A stretch of 64,000 nt of DNA from Thioalkalivibrio sulfidiphilus HL-EbGr7 (GCF_000021985.1 NC_011901.1:2356001-2420000), one strand, 5' to 3'; positions 1 through 9,873 are shown, numbered from the stretch's first letter. Made by a program: numbers and translations. Notes: generated by a model not told the origin, from the letters alone.

Positions 1-13
1 CCTACGGGTTGAT

Positions 14-811
14 TCACCTTCCTTCGTCACGCATGCGCTGCAGGCGCTGTTCCGCCAACCGCGCCACGGCACTGCCGGCATGGTCGCGTCGCACCTGCTC
101 CAGGGTCTCCCGGGCCTTGTCCCACTGGCCCAGCTCGTAGTGGGTGAAGCCCAGCTTGAGCTGGGCGTCGGCCACCTTGTTGCTGTCGGGATACTGCCTG
201 AGCACCTTCTCGAACTCGGTGAGTGCCGAGGGGAAATCCCGGCTCACGTACTTGGCCTCGCCCAGCCAGTACTGGGCATTGGAGGCAAGACCGCTCTCGG
301 GATAGGCCTCGAGGAAGCGACGGAACGCGCTCACCGACTGCTCGTAGCGACCCTCCCGGAGCAGATCGAAGGCCGCACGATAGGACTGCTGTTCCTCGGC
401 CGAATTGCCGCTGCTCGCCGCAGCCGGTGCCACCGGCTGTGCGGGCGTCTCGGGACCCGGCACTGCGGCCGAGGGCGCAGCGGAGGCGGCCGGTACGCCG
501 CCCTCCTCGAGTGTCTGGAGCCTGCGGTCCACGTCCAGGTAAAGCTCACGCTGGCGGGCGCGCAGCGTGTCGATCTCGTGGGCATTGGCCTCGGTGTCGC
601 CGCGCAGGGCACGCACGTCCTGCTCCAGGGCCTCGAGTCGACGCATCATGTCCATGAGCGTCTGGTTGTCCATGAGGCGTTCCAGGCGCTCGATACGGGC
701 ATCGAGCACGCGCGGGTCAGGCATGGCCCCCTGCTGCTGTGCGGGCGCAAGCCCGGGCACCAGCAGGCTGGCGCCCAGGCACAGGCCCGCGGCGATGCGC
801 GCCCGGCTCAC
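14..811 (-). CDS. cpoB: CpoB (YbgF), Tol-Pal system periplasmic coordinator
   Basis: Periplasmic TPR protein that links the Tol-Pal machine to septal peptidoglycan synthesis in characterised relatives. The 265-residue protein has a signal peptide (about 1-24), a heptad-rich coiled coil (about 35-100), a Pro/Ala linker (about 106-138) and TPR-like repeats from about 141 to the end (YWLGEAKY, LKLGFTHYELGQWDKA). This is the standard family layout and length. Its ATG overlaps the pal stop by 4 nt (ATGA), so it is probably translationally coupled as the last gene of the tol-pal operon. Confidence 0.95.
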   Translation of the reverse strand: MSRARIAAGLCLGASLLVPGLAPAQQQGAMPDPRVLDARIERLERLMDNQTLMDMMRRLEALEQDVRALRGDTEANAHEIDTLRARQRELYLDVDRRLQTLEEGGVPAASAAPSAAVPGPETPAQPVAPAAASSGNSAEEQQSYRAAFDLLREGRYEQSVSAFRRFLEAYPESGLASNAQYWLGEAKYVSRDFPSALTEFEKVLRQYPDSNKVADAQLKLGFTHYELGQWDKARETLEQVRRDHAGSAVARLAEQRLQRMRDEGR

Positions 812-1353
812 ATGCCCGCCCGGTCATAGACCAGTTCCACGCGGCGGTTCTGGGCCCAGGATTCCTCGTCCCGGCCAAAGGCCACGGGCATCTCCTCGCC
901 GTAGCTCACCACCTGGATCTGGTCGGCGCGGGCACCCTGCAGCATGAGCATGCGCTGTACCGCCTGGGCACGGCGCTCGCCCAGGCCCAGGTTGTATTCG
1001 CGGGTACCGCGTTCGTCGGTATGACCCTCGGCACGCACCTGCATGTTGGGATTCTGGGCCAGGAAGCGGCCGTGGGCGATGATCACTTCCTCGAACTCCG
1101 GCTTGATGTCACTGCGGTCGAATTCGAAGTAGATGATGCGGTTGGCCAGCGGACTGGCGGGATCGCTCAGGGCATCCATGCCGAGCATTCCGTCGCGGTC
1201 CAGGGGCAGGGCCTCGATGCCCGAATCAGGCACCGGGCGCATGGAAGGATCGGTGCCCGGGGCCGGCTCCTCGCCGGGTTTGGTGGCGCGGGCGCAGGCG
1301 CCCAGGACCAGGGCCAGCATCAGGATCACGGCAAGGCGAAGCATGGCAATCAT
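808..1353 (-). CDS. pal: Pal, peptidoglycan-associated lipoprotein
   Basis: Outer-membrane lipoprotein that anchors the envelope to peptidoglycan and is a partner of TolB. The signal peptide ends in a lipobox (LVLGAC, Cys20), followed by a short Pro-rich linker and an OmpA-like peptidoglycan-binding domain (about 70-180) with the family signatures FEFDRSDI, EGHTDERGT and NRRVELVY. A start three residues later (MLRL) is also possible. It lies between tolB and cpoB as in most gammaproteobacteria. Confidence 0.96.
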   Translation of the reverse strand: MIAMLRLAVILMLALVLGACARATKPGEEPAPGTDPSMRPVPDSGIEALPLDRDGMLGMDALSDPASPLANRIIYFEFDRSDIKPEFEEVIIAHGRFLAQNPNMQVRAEGHTDERGTREYNLGLGERRAQAVQRMLMLQGARADQIQVVSYGEEMPVAFGRDEESWAQNRRVELVYDRAGM

Positions 1354-1422
1354 GGCAAGACTCCTTCAAAGAATCGGTTCGGTTGTGAATGAGGGTTTGT
1401 GGACTATCAGTTCGTATGCACG

Positions 1423-2730
1423 TCAATCGAGAAACGGTGACCAGGCCGGCTCGCGCACCTCGCCCTCCTGCAGAACCAGGCTCTGGCGCACGCGGCCATC
1501 GGCGCTGACCGCGGCCAGTTCGCCCTGGCCGCCCCGGCCTGCGGTGGCGTAGATGATCATGCTGCCGTTGGGTGCGAAGCTCGGTGCCTCGTCCAGGCGG
1601 CCGTCGGTGAGCAGGCGGAACTGGCGGGTCTGGCGATCCAGCACCGCGATGCGGAAACGCCCGCCATCACCGTTGACCATGGCCACTAGGCGGCCGTCCG
1701 GGGAGAGGGTCGGGTTGCCGTTGTAACGGCCGTCAAACGTTAACCGCCGGGGCTGACCGCCGCTGAGACTCTGTTCGTAGATCTGCGGATTCCCGGCCCG
1801 GTCCGAGGTGAACAGCAGGTTGCGGCCGTCGGGCGTCCACTCCGGCTCGGTGTCGATGGAGCGGCTGTTGGTCACGCGCAGAAGACTGCGGTCGGCAAGG
1901 TTCATGACGTAGATATCGGGCTGGCCGTCCCGGGACAGGGTCAGGGCCATGCGCCGGCCGTCCGGCGACCAGGCCGGGGCGCTGTTGATGCCCTGGAAAC
2001 TGGCGATGCGTTCGCGCTGGGCGCCGTCGATGTCCTGGACGTAGATCTCCGAGTTGCGGTTCTCGAAGGACACGTAGGCCAGGCGCCGGCCGTCCGGCGA
2101 CCAAACCGGCGACAGGATGGGCTGGCGGGAGCGGAAGATGGTGCGCGGGTTGTGGCCGTCGGCATCGGCCACCTGCAGGGCGAAGCGCTGCTCACCGCCC
2201 TCGCGGGTGACGCTCACATAGGCCACCCGGGTGTTGAAGGCACCGCGCACCCCGGTGATCTGCTGGTAAATGATGTCGCTGGCCATGTGGGCGGCGCGGC
2301 GCAGCTGGCTGGACGATGCCGGTATGCTGTAGCCGGTCACCTGCCGGCCGCGCACCGTGTCGAACAGCTGGAACTGCACGTTGAAACGATCCGCCCCGGC
2401 GGGCACCAGGCGGCCGATCACCACGTAATCCACCCCGGCCCCGCGCCAGACCTGGAAGTTCACGTCCTGGCCCCGGGTGGGCCGCTGGGGCATGCGACCC
2501 TGCTCCATGGGCGAGAACTGGCCGCTGCGGTGCAGGTTGGCCTGGATGATGGCGCCGATGTCCTCCGGCGGGCGGGCGCCCGGGCCCTCCCAGCCGAAGG
2601 GCACGATGGCGATGGGCATGGCACCTTCCACACCCTGGGTGATTCGAATCTCCAGCGCTGCCTGGGCGCCGAGGGGCAGCAGGCAGAACAGGAGAAGCAG
2701 GCTTCGGATCATCTTGGGCATCGGGATCAT
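1423..2730 (-). CDS. tolB: TolB, periplasmic beta-propeller of the Tol-Pal system
   Basis: Periplasmic protein that binds Pal and transmits TolA-driven force. It has a Sec signal peptide (about 1-24, ending GAQA), an N-terminal TolB domain, then a C-terminal six-bladed propeller from about residue 195 built of PD40-type repeats (SPDGRRLAYVS, SPDGRRMALTL, TPDGRNLLFTS, SPDGRLVAMVN). Its 435 residues are normal for the family. Several in-frame ATGs lie within the first 7 codons, so the exact start is uncertain. It lies 18 nt after tolA, with a 69-nt gap before pal. Confidence 0.96.
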   Translation of the reverse strand: MIPMPKMIRSLLLLFCLLPLGAQAALEIRITQGVEGAMPIAIVPFGWEGPGARPPEDIGAIIQANLHRSGQFSPMEQGRMPQRPTRGQDVNFQVWRGAGVDYVVIGRLVPAGADRFNVQFQLFDTVRGRQVTGYSIPASSSQLRRAAHMASDIIYQQITGVRGAFNTRVAYVSVTREGGEQRFALQVADADGHNPRTIFRSRQPILSPVWSPDGRRLAYVSFENRNSEIYVQDIDGAQRERIASFQGINSAPAWSPDGRRMALTLSRDGQPDIYVMNLADRSLLRVTNSRSIDTEPEWTPDGRNLLFTSDRAGNPQIYEQSLSGGQPRRLTFDGRYNGNPTLSPDGRLVAMVNGDGGRFRIAVLDRQTRQFRLLTDGRLDEAPSFAPNGSMIIYATAGRGGQGELAAVSADGRVRQSLVLQEGEVREPAWSPFLD

Positions 2731-2748
2731 GGTCTGGATTCCGTCCGG

Positions 2749-3675
2749 TTAACTGGGTTCGAAGGTGAAACGGATCTCCCGGGCGAACAGTTCCGGGTCG
2801 GGCGGACTGGGCAGGGGTTCCGCCCGGCGCACCGCCGCCTCCACGGAACGGCAGAAGGCCGGGTTGCCGGTGCAGCTCTCGATGCGCACCTCCTGGATGA
2901 AACCGCCCGGCGCCTGGCGCACGAACACCACCGCACGCTGCCCAGACTGGTGGTCCGCCGGCCGCAGCCAGGCCCTTTCCACGGCGCTGCGGATGGCCGC
3001 CATGTACTGCTGGCGCTGGCTGTCCAGCTGCGCCTGCCGGGCCGCCTGGCGGCGCGCCTCCTCCTCCCGGGCACGCTGCGCGGCGGCCTCCTGCAGACGG
3101 CGCTCCTCAGCCGCCAGGGCCGCCTGACGGCGTGCCTCCTCGGCGCGGCGTTCCTCTTCCAGTCGCCGCTGGCGTTCCGCCTCCGCCTGACGCTGGCGCT
3201 CCGCTTCGGCCTGGCGACGCGCCTCTTCCTGACGTCGCTGCTCCTCCTGACGCTGACGCTCGGCCTCGGCCTGGCGCCGTGCCTCTTCCTGGCGGCGACG
3301 TTCGGCCTCGGCCTCCGCCTGGCGGCGACGCTCCGCTTCCTGGCGGGCCTGCTCCTGTCTGCGGGCCTCCTCCTGGCGCTGGCGCTCCGCCTCGGCGCGG
3401 CGGCGTTCCTCATCCAGGCGCCGCTGGCGTTCCGCCTCGACACGCTGACGTTCGGCCTCGCGCTTCTGCTCCTCGATGCGATCGAAGCTGCGCGCATCCA
3501 CGGCCACCGCCTCGATTACCTGTACCGGCTCGGCATCCGCCACGGAGATCTCCATCACCGAGGCCTTGCTGCGGGGCGTGAACTCGAAACCGAGCAGCAT
3601 CACCGCCAGCAACAGCAGGTGGATGCCGGCCACGGTTCCCAGGATGCGCGGATGCTCCCTAAGCGTCTGCCACAT
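2749..3675 (-). CDS. tolA: TolA, inner-membrane force-transducing protein
   Basis: Links the TolQR proton channel to TolB/Pal. One N-terminal membrane segment (about 15-34) is followed by a long charged helix (about 66-215) and a C-terminal globular domain (about 220-308, GQRAVVFVRQAPGG) with two cysteines. The helix is built of Glu/Arg/Gln-rich units such as RRQEEARRQAEAERQ rather than the Lys/Ala-rich repeats of E. coli, as expected at high GC. Total length is shorter than E. coli TolA. The tolQRAB order supports the call. Confidence 0.94.
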   Translation of the reverse strand: MWQTLREHPRILGTVAGIHLLLLAVMLLGFEFTPRSKASVMEISVADAEPVQVIEAVAVDARSFDRIEEQKREAERQRVEAERQRRLDEERRRAEAERQRQEEARRQEQARQEAERRRQAEAEAERRRQEEARRQAEAERQRQEEQRRQEEARRQAEAERQRQAEAERQRRLEEERRAEEARRQAALAAEERRLQEAAAQRAREEEARRQAARQAQLDSQRQQYMAAIRSAVERAWLRPADHQSGQRAVVFVRQAPGGFIQEVRIESCTGNPAFCRSVEAAVRRAEPLPSPPDPELFAREIRFTFEPS

Positions 3676-3694
3676 GGAACCTAACCACTGGGCC

Positions 3695-4141
<447 letters not shown>

Positions 4142-4178
4142 GGGCACACCCCCTGACCCTGTGACACGCGGGTCCGCA

Positions 4179-4865
4179 TCAGGCGGATTCCTCCGTGGCC
4201 GGCGCCTGGCGCTGCAACAGGGAGGTGAACTCCTCGGTGAAGTTGTCGTAGCGGGTGACGATGCGGTCCACGTCGTCGGAGAAACGGTTGTAGGCGATCA
4301 CCGCCGGGATGGCGGCGAACAGGCCGAGCGCGGTGGCGATGAGCGCCTCGGCGATGCCGGGCGCCACCATGGCGAGCGTTGCCTGCTGCGCGCCGGACAG
4401 GCCGATGAAGGCGTGCATGATGCCCCACACGGTACCGAACAGGCCGATGTAGGGGCTGGTGGAACCGACCGTGGCGAGGAAGGAGAGATAACTCTCCAGG
4501 CCGTCCACTTCCCGTGATACCGCCACGCGCATGGAACGCTGCGCGGATTCACCCAGGGTCGCGCCCCGGTCACTGCGGTGCTTGCGGCCGCGCAGGAATT
4601 CCTTGAAGCCGGCCATGAACACGTGCTCAAGCCCGGTGACCTCGCTCTTGCGCCGGATGCCCTCGTAGAGATGGGCCAGGTCCACGCCGGACCAGAAGCG
4701 TTCCTCGAACTCGTCGGTGGCGGCACGGGTGTCGCGCAGCACGCGCCACTTGATGATCATCACCGTCCAGGACAGGACAGACATGACCACCAGGATGAGC
4801 ATCACCAGCTGCACGATGAAGCTGGCTTCCAGGATCAGGCGGTACAGGGAAAGATCAACGCTCAC
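4179..4865 (-). CDS. tolQ: TolQ, Tol-Pal proton-channel subunit
   Basis: MotA/TolQ/ExbB-family inner-membrane protein. A first helix (about 13-36) and two further helices around the conserved SPYIGLFGTVWGIMHAF region (about 135-155) and the AEALIATALGLFAAIPAVIAYN region (about 168-190) form the channel with TolR. Its 228 residues are typical. The first codons overlap the end of ybgC by 11 nt, as in many tol operons. Confidence 0.96.
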   Translation of the reverse strand: MSVDLSLYRLILEASFIVQLVMLILVVMSVLSWTVMIIKWRVLRDTRAATDEFEERFWSGVDLAHLYEGIRRKSEVTGLEHVFMAGFKEFLRGRKHRSDRGATLGESAQRSMRVAVSREVDGLESYLSFLATVGSTSPYIGLFGTVWGIMHAFIGLSGAQQATLAMVAPGIAEALIATALGLFAAIPAVIAYNRFSDDVDRIVTRYDNFTEEFTSLLQRQAPATEESA

Positions 4866-5331
4866 GTGTCTCGACCTCCGGGTCCGACAGGGCTTTGAGA
4901 ATGTTTTCAGGAACGCTCACGGGTCTGAAACCGCCTGCATCCAGACAGGCAATCTTGACCTCGCCGCGGCATAACAGTTCCGGCGCGTCCGATTCCCGCA
5001 GTCGCTCCACCGTCTGTGCGAATACCAGGCTCGCGCGTCCCCGCTGACTGATGGTCGCGGTGACTTCGAGCCGATCGTCCAGCCGGGCGGGGCGCAGGTA
5101 GTCCACCTGCACCGAGCGCACGGCGAACAGCACACCCTGCTGTTCCATGAGCCGCGCCTGATCGAAACCGAGGCTGCGCAGCCATTCGGTTCGGGCACGC
5201 TCCATGAAGCGCAGGTAATTGGCATAGAACACCACGCCGCCGGCATCGGTGTCCTCGTAGTAGACACGCACGGGCCAGACGAAGCTGCCGGGCGCGCGGC
5301 TCATGTTGGGGGATGCGTCACCGGAAGTCAC
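4855..5331 (-). CDS. ybgC: YbgC, Tol-Pal-associated acyl-CoA thioesterase
   Basis: Hot-dog-fold thioesterase of the 4-hydroxybenzoyl-CoA thioesterase type, acting on short-chain acyl-CoA or acyl-ACP in characterised relatives. The active-site segment YYEDTDAGGVVFYANYL (catalytic Asp29) and ERARTEWLR are conserved. It is the first gene of the ybgC-tolQRAB-pal-cpoB block and follows ruvB by 9 nt. A shorter start at MSRAPG (5304) is possible because the first nine residues are not conserved. Confidence 0.95.
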   Translation of the reverse strand: MTSGDASPNMSRAPGSFVWPVRVYYEDTDAGGVVFYANYLRFMERARTEWLRSLGFDQARLMEQQGVLFAVRSVQVDYLRPARLDDRLEVTATISQRGRASLVFAQTVERLRESDAPELLCRGEVKIACLDAGGFRPVSVPENILKALSDPEVETRER

Positions 5332-5340
5332 AGGCGTGGT

Positions 5341-6402
<1,062 letters not shown>

Positions 6403-6422
6403 AAGGGGGTCAACGGGGTACA

Positions 6423-6548
6423 GAGGCAAGATACAAGAGGCAAGATACAAGAAAAAACATGAAAAAAGAACGACAACAGCCTGTCAGATAGAAATATTTT
6501 CTCACCCCTGGTCTTTTCTTGTCTCTTGAATCTTGCCTCTTGTATCTG
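6423..6548. repeat. Iterated-heptamer inverted repeat, CAAG class (R1)
   Basis: The left arm (6423-6455) is a run of 7-nt words CAAGATA/CAAGAGG ending in an A tract. The right arm (6515-6548) is its reverse complement with one extra heptamer. The loop (6456-6514) is AT-richer than the surroundings. It fills the ruvA-ruvB gap, with the ruvA stop 5 nt beyond its right edge and the ruvB ATG about 20 nt from its left edge. Confidence 0.85.
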
Positions 6549-6552
6549 CGCT

Positions 6553-7158
6553 CTATTTGAGCGTTGCCTTCAAGGCCAGCCGGATCAGGTCCTCGGAACG
6601 CTCCGCCTCCCCCTCCACGGCGCTGATCAGGCGACTGGCCTCCTGGGGCTTGTAGCCCAGGGATACCAGGGCGGAGACGGCGTCACTGACCGGGTCCGGG
6701 GCCCTGGCGGCCGCGGCGGCCGGCTTGCCGCCGGTCAGCGTGACCGCGGCGGGCAGACTGCCCAGGCGGTCACGCATCTCCACCACCAGCCGCTCGGCGG
6801 TCTTGCGGCCGATGCCCGGCAGGCGCACCAGGGAGGCCACGTCTCCATCCATGACACAGCGGGAGAACTCGCTGGCGGTCATGCCCGAGAGGATGGCCAG
6901 TGCCATCTTGGCGCCCACGCCGGTGACCTTGATCAGGCTGCGGAACAGGGCGCGCTCCGACTCACTGGCGAAGCCGTAGAGCACGTGGGCGTCCTCGCGC
7001 ACGTGCAGGTGGGTGTGCAGGGTGACCTGCCCGCCCGGCTCGGGCAGGTCGTAGAAGGTGGAAAGCGGCGCCTCGATCTCGTAGCCCACCCCCTGCACGT
7101 CCAGGAGCAGGAAGGGGGGCTGCTTGCTCACCAACTCGCCACGCAGGCGCCCGATCAT
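6553..7158 (-). CDS. ruvA: RuvA, Holliday-junction-binding protein
   Basis: Tetrameric junction-recognition subunit of RuvAB. An N-terminal OB-fold ([10 protein letters not shown]...[11 protein letters not shown]), two helix-hairpin-helix motifs ([35 protein letters not shown]) and a C-terminal RuvB-contact domain ([13 protein letters not shown]) are evident in 201 residues. The ATG at 7158 overlaps the ruvC stop by 4 nt. The longer open frame reading back into ruvC has no family support. Confidence 0.97.
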   Translation of the reverse strand: MIGRLRGELVSKQPPFLLLDVQGVGYEIEAPLSTFYDLPEPGGQVTLHTHLHVREDAHVLYGFASESERALFRSLIKVTGVGAKMALAILSGMTASEFSRCVMDGDVASLVRLPGIGRKTAERLVVEMRDRLGSLPAAVTLTGGKPAAAAARAPDPVSDAVSALVSLGYKPQEASRLISAVEGEAERSEDLIRLALKATLK

Positions 7159-7694
7159 CGCCGGGTCCTCCGCCGGCTGCCCCGGGAGCGGAAGGCGAGG
7201 CCCTGCAGGGCCTCGGGGATCTGGCTCACGGTGGCCTGGGTATGGGCGTGGCACAGGGCCACGGCCAGGGCATCGGCCTGGTCGGCGGCCGGTGCGTCCT
7301 TGAGGGAGAGGATCATGGTGATCATGTGCTGGACCTGTTCCTTGCTGGCGGCGCCGGTGCCCACCACCGCCTGCTTGATGGACGTGGGGCTGTATTCGGA
7401 GACCGGCAGGCCGGCGCGCACCCCGGCGCAGATGGCCGCGCCCCGGGCCTGCCCCAGTTTCAGGGCGGAGGACGGATTGCGGGAGACGAACACCTGTTCG
7501 ATGGCCAGGACCTCGGGACGGTGGGTCTCCACCAGCAGGCTGACCTCGTCGAAGATGCGGCCCAGGCGCACCACCAGGTCCTCCCCCTTCACCCGGATGC
7601 AGCCGCTGTGCACGTGGACGCTCCTGCGCCCGTCACTGTCGACGATGCCGAAGCCGGTGACCAGGGAGCCTGGGTCGATGCCTAGGATGCGCAT
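7155..7694 (-). CDS. ruvC: RuvC, Holliday-junction endonuclease
   Basis: Dimeric resolvase with an RNase-H-like fold. The four acidic catalytic residues fall exactly at the E. coli positions: Asp7 (GIDPGS), Glu66 (AIEQVF), Asp138 and Asp141 ([11 protein letters not shown]). MRILGIDPG at 7694 gives 179 residues. The 28-residue upstream extension of the frame is translated repeat DNA and is rejected. Overlaps ruvA by 4 nt. Confidence 0.97.
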   Translation of the reverse strand: MRILGIDPGSLVTGFGIVDSDGRRSVHVHSGCIRVKGEDLVVRLGRIFDEVSLLVETHRPEVLAIEQVFVSRNPSSALKLGQARGAAICAGVRAGLPVSEYSPTSIKQAVVGTGAASKEQVQHMITMILSLKDAPAADQADALAVALCHAHTQATVSQIPEALQGLAFRSRGSRRRTRR

Positions 7695-7702
7695 TGTATG
7701 CG

Positions 7703-7780
7703 CAGTGGCAAGTGGCAAGTGGCAAGTGGCAAGGAACCCCTGGTTTTCCCTTGCCACTTGCCACTTGAGACTTGCCACTG
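7703..7780. repeat. Iterated-heptamer inverted repeat, AAGTGGC class (R2)
   Basis: Two 32-nt arms (7703-7734 and 7749-7780) around a 14-nt loop. The left arm is four successive copies of the 7-nt word AGTGGCA. The right arm is its reverse complement except for one unit (GTCTCAA for GTGGCAA). Located between yebC and ruvC, ending 8 nt before the ruvC start codon. This is the clearest example of the period-7 architecture in the window. Confidence 0.92.
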
Positions 7781-7804
7781 TTCAACCATAGTTTGTATAA
7801 ACCC

Positions 7805-8554
7805 TCAGGCCTCAAGTGCCTGCATCACTTCGTCCGGGAAATCAGCGTTCGTATATACATTCTGCACGTCGTCCAGGTCGTCCAGCATGTCCAGGAGCTT
7901 GAGCAGGGAGGGTGCGCTTTCCACGTCCACGGGGGCGGCGGTGCCGGCGCGCATGGTGACCTCGTTGTGCTCGGGCTTGAGACCGGCCTCGGTCATGGCG
8001 GCGCGCACTGCCTCGTAGTCGTCGGGGTTGGTGATCACCTCGATGGAGCCGTCGTCACCCACCGCCACATCCTCAGCGCCGGCCTCCAGGGCCACCTCCA
8101 TGATCCGGTCCTCGTCGCTGCCCGCGGGATAGCTCAGCACGCCCTGCTTCTCGAACAGGTAGGCCACGGAGCCGTCGGTGCCCAGGTTGCCGCCGCACTT
8201 GGTGAAGGCGTGGCGCACCTCGGCCACGGTGCGGTTGCGGTTGTCGGTCATGGTGTCGACCATGATGGCCACGCCGCCGGGGCCGTAGCCCTCGTAGCGG
8301 ATCTCCTCGTAGTTGACCCCTTCCAGCTCACCGGCGCCGCGCTTGATGGCGCGCTCCACCGTGTCCTTGGTCATGTTGGCGTCCAGGGCCTTGTCCACCG
8401 CCAGGCGCAGGCGGGGGTTGGAGTTCAGGTCCGAGCCGCCCATGCGGGCCGCTACGGTGATCTCCTTGATGAGCTTGGTGAAGAGCTTGCCGCGCTTGGC
8501 ATCCTGGGCGTTCTTGCGGTGCTGGATGTTCGCCCATTTACTGTGTCCGGCCAT
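7805..8554 (-). CDS. yebC: YebC/PmpR-family translation or transcription factor
   Basis: Conserved cytoplasmic protein. Family members are described as transcriptional regulators or as factors that relieve ribosome stalling at proline-rich stretches. The hallmark N-terminus [22 protein letters not shown] and the acidic C-terminal domain are intact, and 249 residues is the usual length. It sits directly upstream of ruvC, a very common arrangement, and is separated from it by repeat R2. Confidence 0.95.
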   Translation of the reverse strand: MAGHSKWANIQHRKNAQDAKRGKLFTKLIKEITVAARMGGSDLNSNPRLRLAVDKALDANMTKDTVERAIKRGAGELEGVNYEEIRYEGYGPGGVAIMVDTMTDNRNRTVAEVRHAFTKCGGNLGTDGSVAYLFEKQGVLSYPAGSDEDRIMEVALEAGAEDVAVGDDGSIEVITNPDDYEAVRAAMTEAGLKPEHNEVTMRAGTAAPVDVESAPSLLKLLDMLDDLDDVQNVYTNADFPDEVMQALEA

Positions 8555-8594
8555 GGAGGTCTGTCTCGCAGAGTGGTTCGGTTGGATTGGGGGA

Positions 8595-8663
8595 GATTCG
8601 CGGCGAGGTCGCCGCTCCTACCTTGATCCCTGATCGCGTAGGAGGCCCGACCCCGGGCCGAAC
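8595..8663. repeat. Pair of REP palindromes with GTAG heads
   Basis: Two REP-like units face each other in the 169-nt yebC/hydrolase gap. At 8638-8663 a unit on the plus strand starts GTAGGAGGCCCGA. At 8595-8621 a unit on the minus strand starts GTAGGAGCGGCGACC. Each is a head tetranucleotide GTAG followed by an imperfect GC-rich palindrome, the layout of REPs mobilised by RAYT transposases. No RAYT gene is in the window. Confidence 0.75.
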
Positions 8664-8723
8664 CCTCCGTGCGCACAGCGCATCACGGGGGCCCTGAAAT
8701 CATCACGCTAGTTTAACCCAGGC

Positions 8724-9353
8724 TCAGGATGCGGCGAAATCGCCGGTCCTGAGGAAGGCCGCCACCGCGTCCGCCACCGGCGCCGACCAGAGCATGGCGA
8801 AATGCCCGTAGGGCACGCTCAGGTGGGCGTTGATCTCCGGCGCACGCGTCTCGGCCAGGGCCACGGTGCCGTCGTTGGGCTGCTCCAGGGCACGGCAGAA
8901 CAGGGTGCCGATGCCAAAGCCCCGGTGGCCCGCCACCATGCCCAGTTCCCGTCCACCCTTCCAGCGCGGCGCGCCGCCCAGCAGACCCCGGCGAATGCTG
9001 CGCCCCAGGAGCCAGCGGGTGAGGGGCGTGCGGGCGAAGCAGGCGGCGGTGCGACTGCCGTTGATCGGGGTGCCCAGCATGAGCACGCGGCCGGGGCGCT
9101 GCACAGGATAGCGGTCGAACAGATGCAGCAGCACCAGCCCACCCAGGCTGTGGGCCACCAGGTGCACCACGTCCGCCTCCACCCCGCTGAGAAAGCGGTT
9201 GAGGCGGGCCGCGTTGTCCTCGGGCGCGGCCAGCAGGCTCGGATAGCTGAACTGGCGGCAGGAGAAACCCCCACGGGCGAGGCGGCGGCGCAGCGGGGTC
9301 ATCTCGAGCCCCGTCATCCACGCCCCGTGGATGAAGACCACCGCCTCACGCAT
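8724..9353 (-). CDS. Alpha/beta hydrolase, lipase/PGAP1-like
   Basis: Predicted serine esterase or lipase of 209 residues without a signal peptide. The oxyanion region VVFIHGAWM (about 5-13), nucleophile elbow VAHSLGGLVLL (serine about 69) and a late histidine (PYGHFAMLW, about 183) form a plausible triad. The substrate is unknown. The first codons overlap the nudB stop by 8 nt, so it is likely cotranscribed with nudB and aspS. Confidence 0.8.
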   Translation of the reverse strand: MREAVVFIHGAWMTGLEMTPLRRRLARGGFSCRQFSYPSLLAAPEDNAARLNRFLSGVEADVVHLVAHSLGGLVLLHLFDRYPVQRPGRVLMLGTPINGSRTAACFARTPLTRWLLGRSIRRGLLGGAPRWKGGRELGMVAGHRGFGIGTLFCRALEQPNDGTVALAETRAPEINAHLSVPYGHFAMLWSAPVADAVAAFLRTGDFAAS

Positions 9354-9792
9354 CGCGTCCGCCTTCCCCCAGGACCTGCTCGCGGATCACCCGGGCGTTG
9401 CTCCAGGAAAAGCACCACTCGGCGGCCTGGGCCGCGGGCAGCCAGCGGTATTCCGTATGCTCCCGGGGCTCGATGCGCACGGGCACCGGTTCCGGCAGGC
9501 GCAGCAGGAAGACATGCTCCAGGTTTTCATGGGCATCGGGGCCGTAGCGATGCCGCCAGGCCGTGTGGATGGGGAAGCGGTACTGGAGGTGACAATCCAC
9601 GAGCCCGTCGGCGCCGAGCCCGGTCTCCTCGAAGAGTTCCCGGCGGGCGGCCTGCAGCGGCGCTTCGCCCCACTCGAGGCTGCCGGTCACCGACTGCCAG
9701 AAATCCGGGGGCTCGCGGCGGCGCAGGAGCAGCACATCGCCGCCCTGGGTGTAGACGACGATCAGGACCGATTCGGGGCGTTTAGGAAACAC
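9346..9792 (-). CDS. nudB: NudB, dihydroneopterin triphosphate diphosphatase
   Basis: Nudix hydrolase expected to remove pyrophosphate from dihydroneopterin triphosphate in folate synthesis. The Nudix box runs from GSLEWGE to RELFEETGLG (about 42-65), and DFWQSVTGS and SNARVIREQVL match NudB specifically. Start set at GTG 9792 (FPKRPESVLIVVYT), giving 148 residues as in E. coli. The longer frame (MSLASCIL...) is translated repeat. It follows aspS, a common arrangement. Confidence 0.92.
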   Translation of the reverse strand: MFPKRPESVLIVVYTQGGDVLLLRRREPPDFWQSVTGSLEWGEAPLQAARRELFEETGLGADGLVDCHLQYRFPIHTAWRHRYGPDAHENLEHVFLLRLPEPVPVRIEPREHTEYRWLPAAQAAEWCFSWSNARVIREQVLGEGGRDA

Positions 9793-9873
9793 GAGAGACA
9801 AGATACAAGAGGCAAGAGACAAGAAAAACCGCTTTTCACCTGTCTCTTGCCCCTTGCCTCTTGTATCTTGTCA
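9793..9873. repeat. Iterated-heptamer inverted repeat, CAAG class (R3)
   Basis: The left arm (about 9793-9825) reads GAGACAAGATACAAGAGG then CAAGAGACAAG. The right arm (about 9838-9873) is its reverse complement with one extra 7-nt unit (GGGGCAA). It occupies the whole aspS-nudB gap: its right end touches the aspS stop (9874-9876) and its left end touches the GTG of nudB (9792). Confidence 0.88.

Noticed and set aside
7703-7780. CRISPR-like array in the tandem repeats
   Set aside because: Units are 7-9 nt with no unique spacers, and no cas genes are present; the structure is a palindrome of tandem words.
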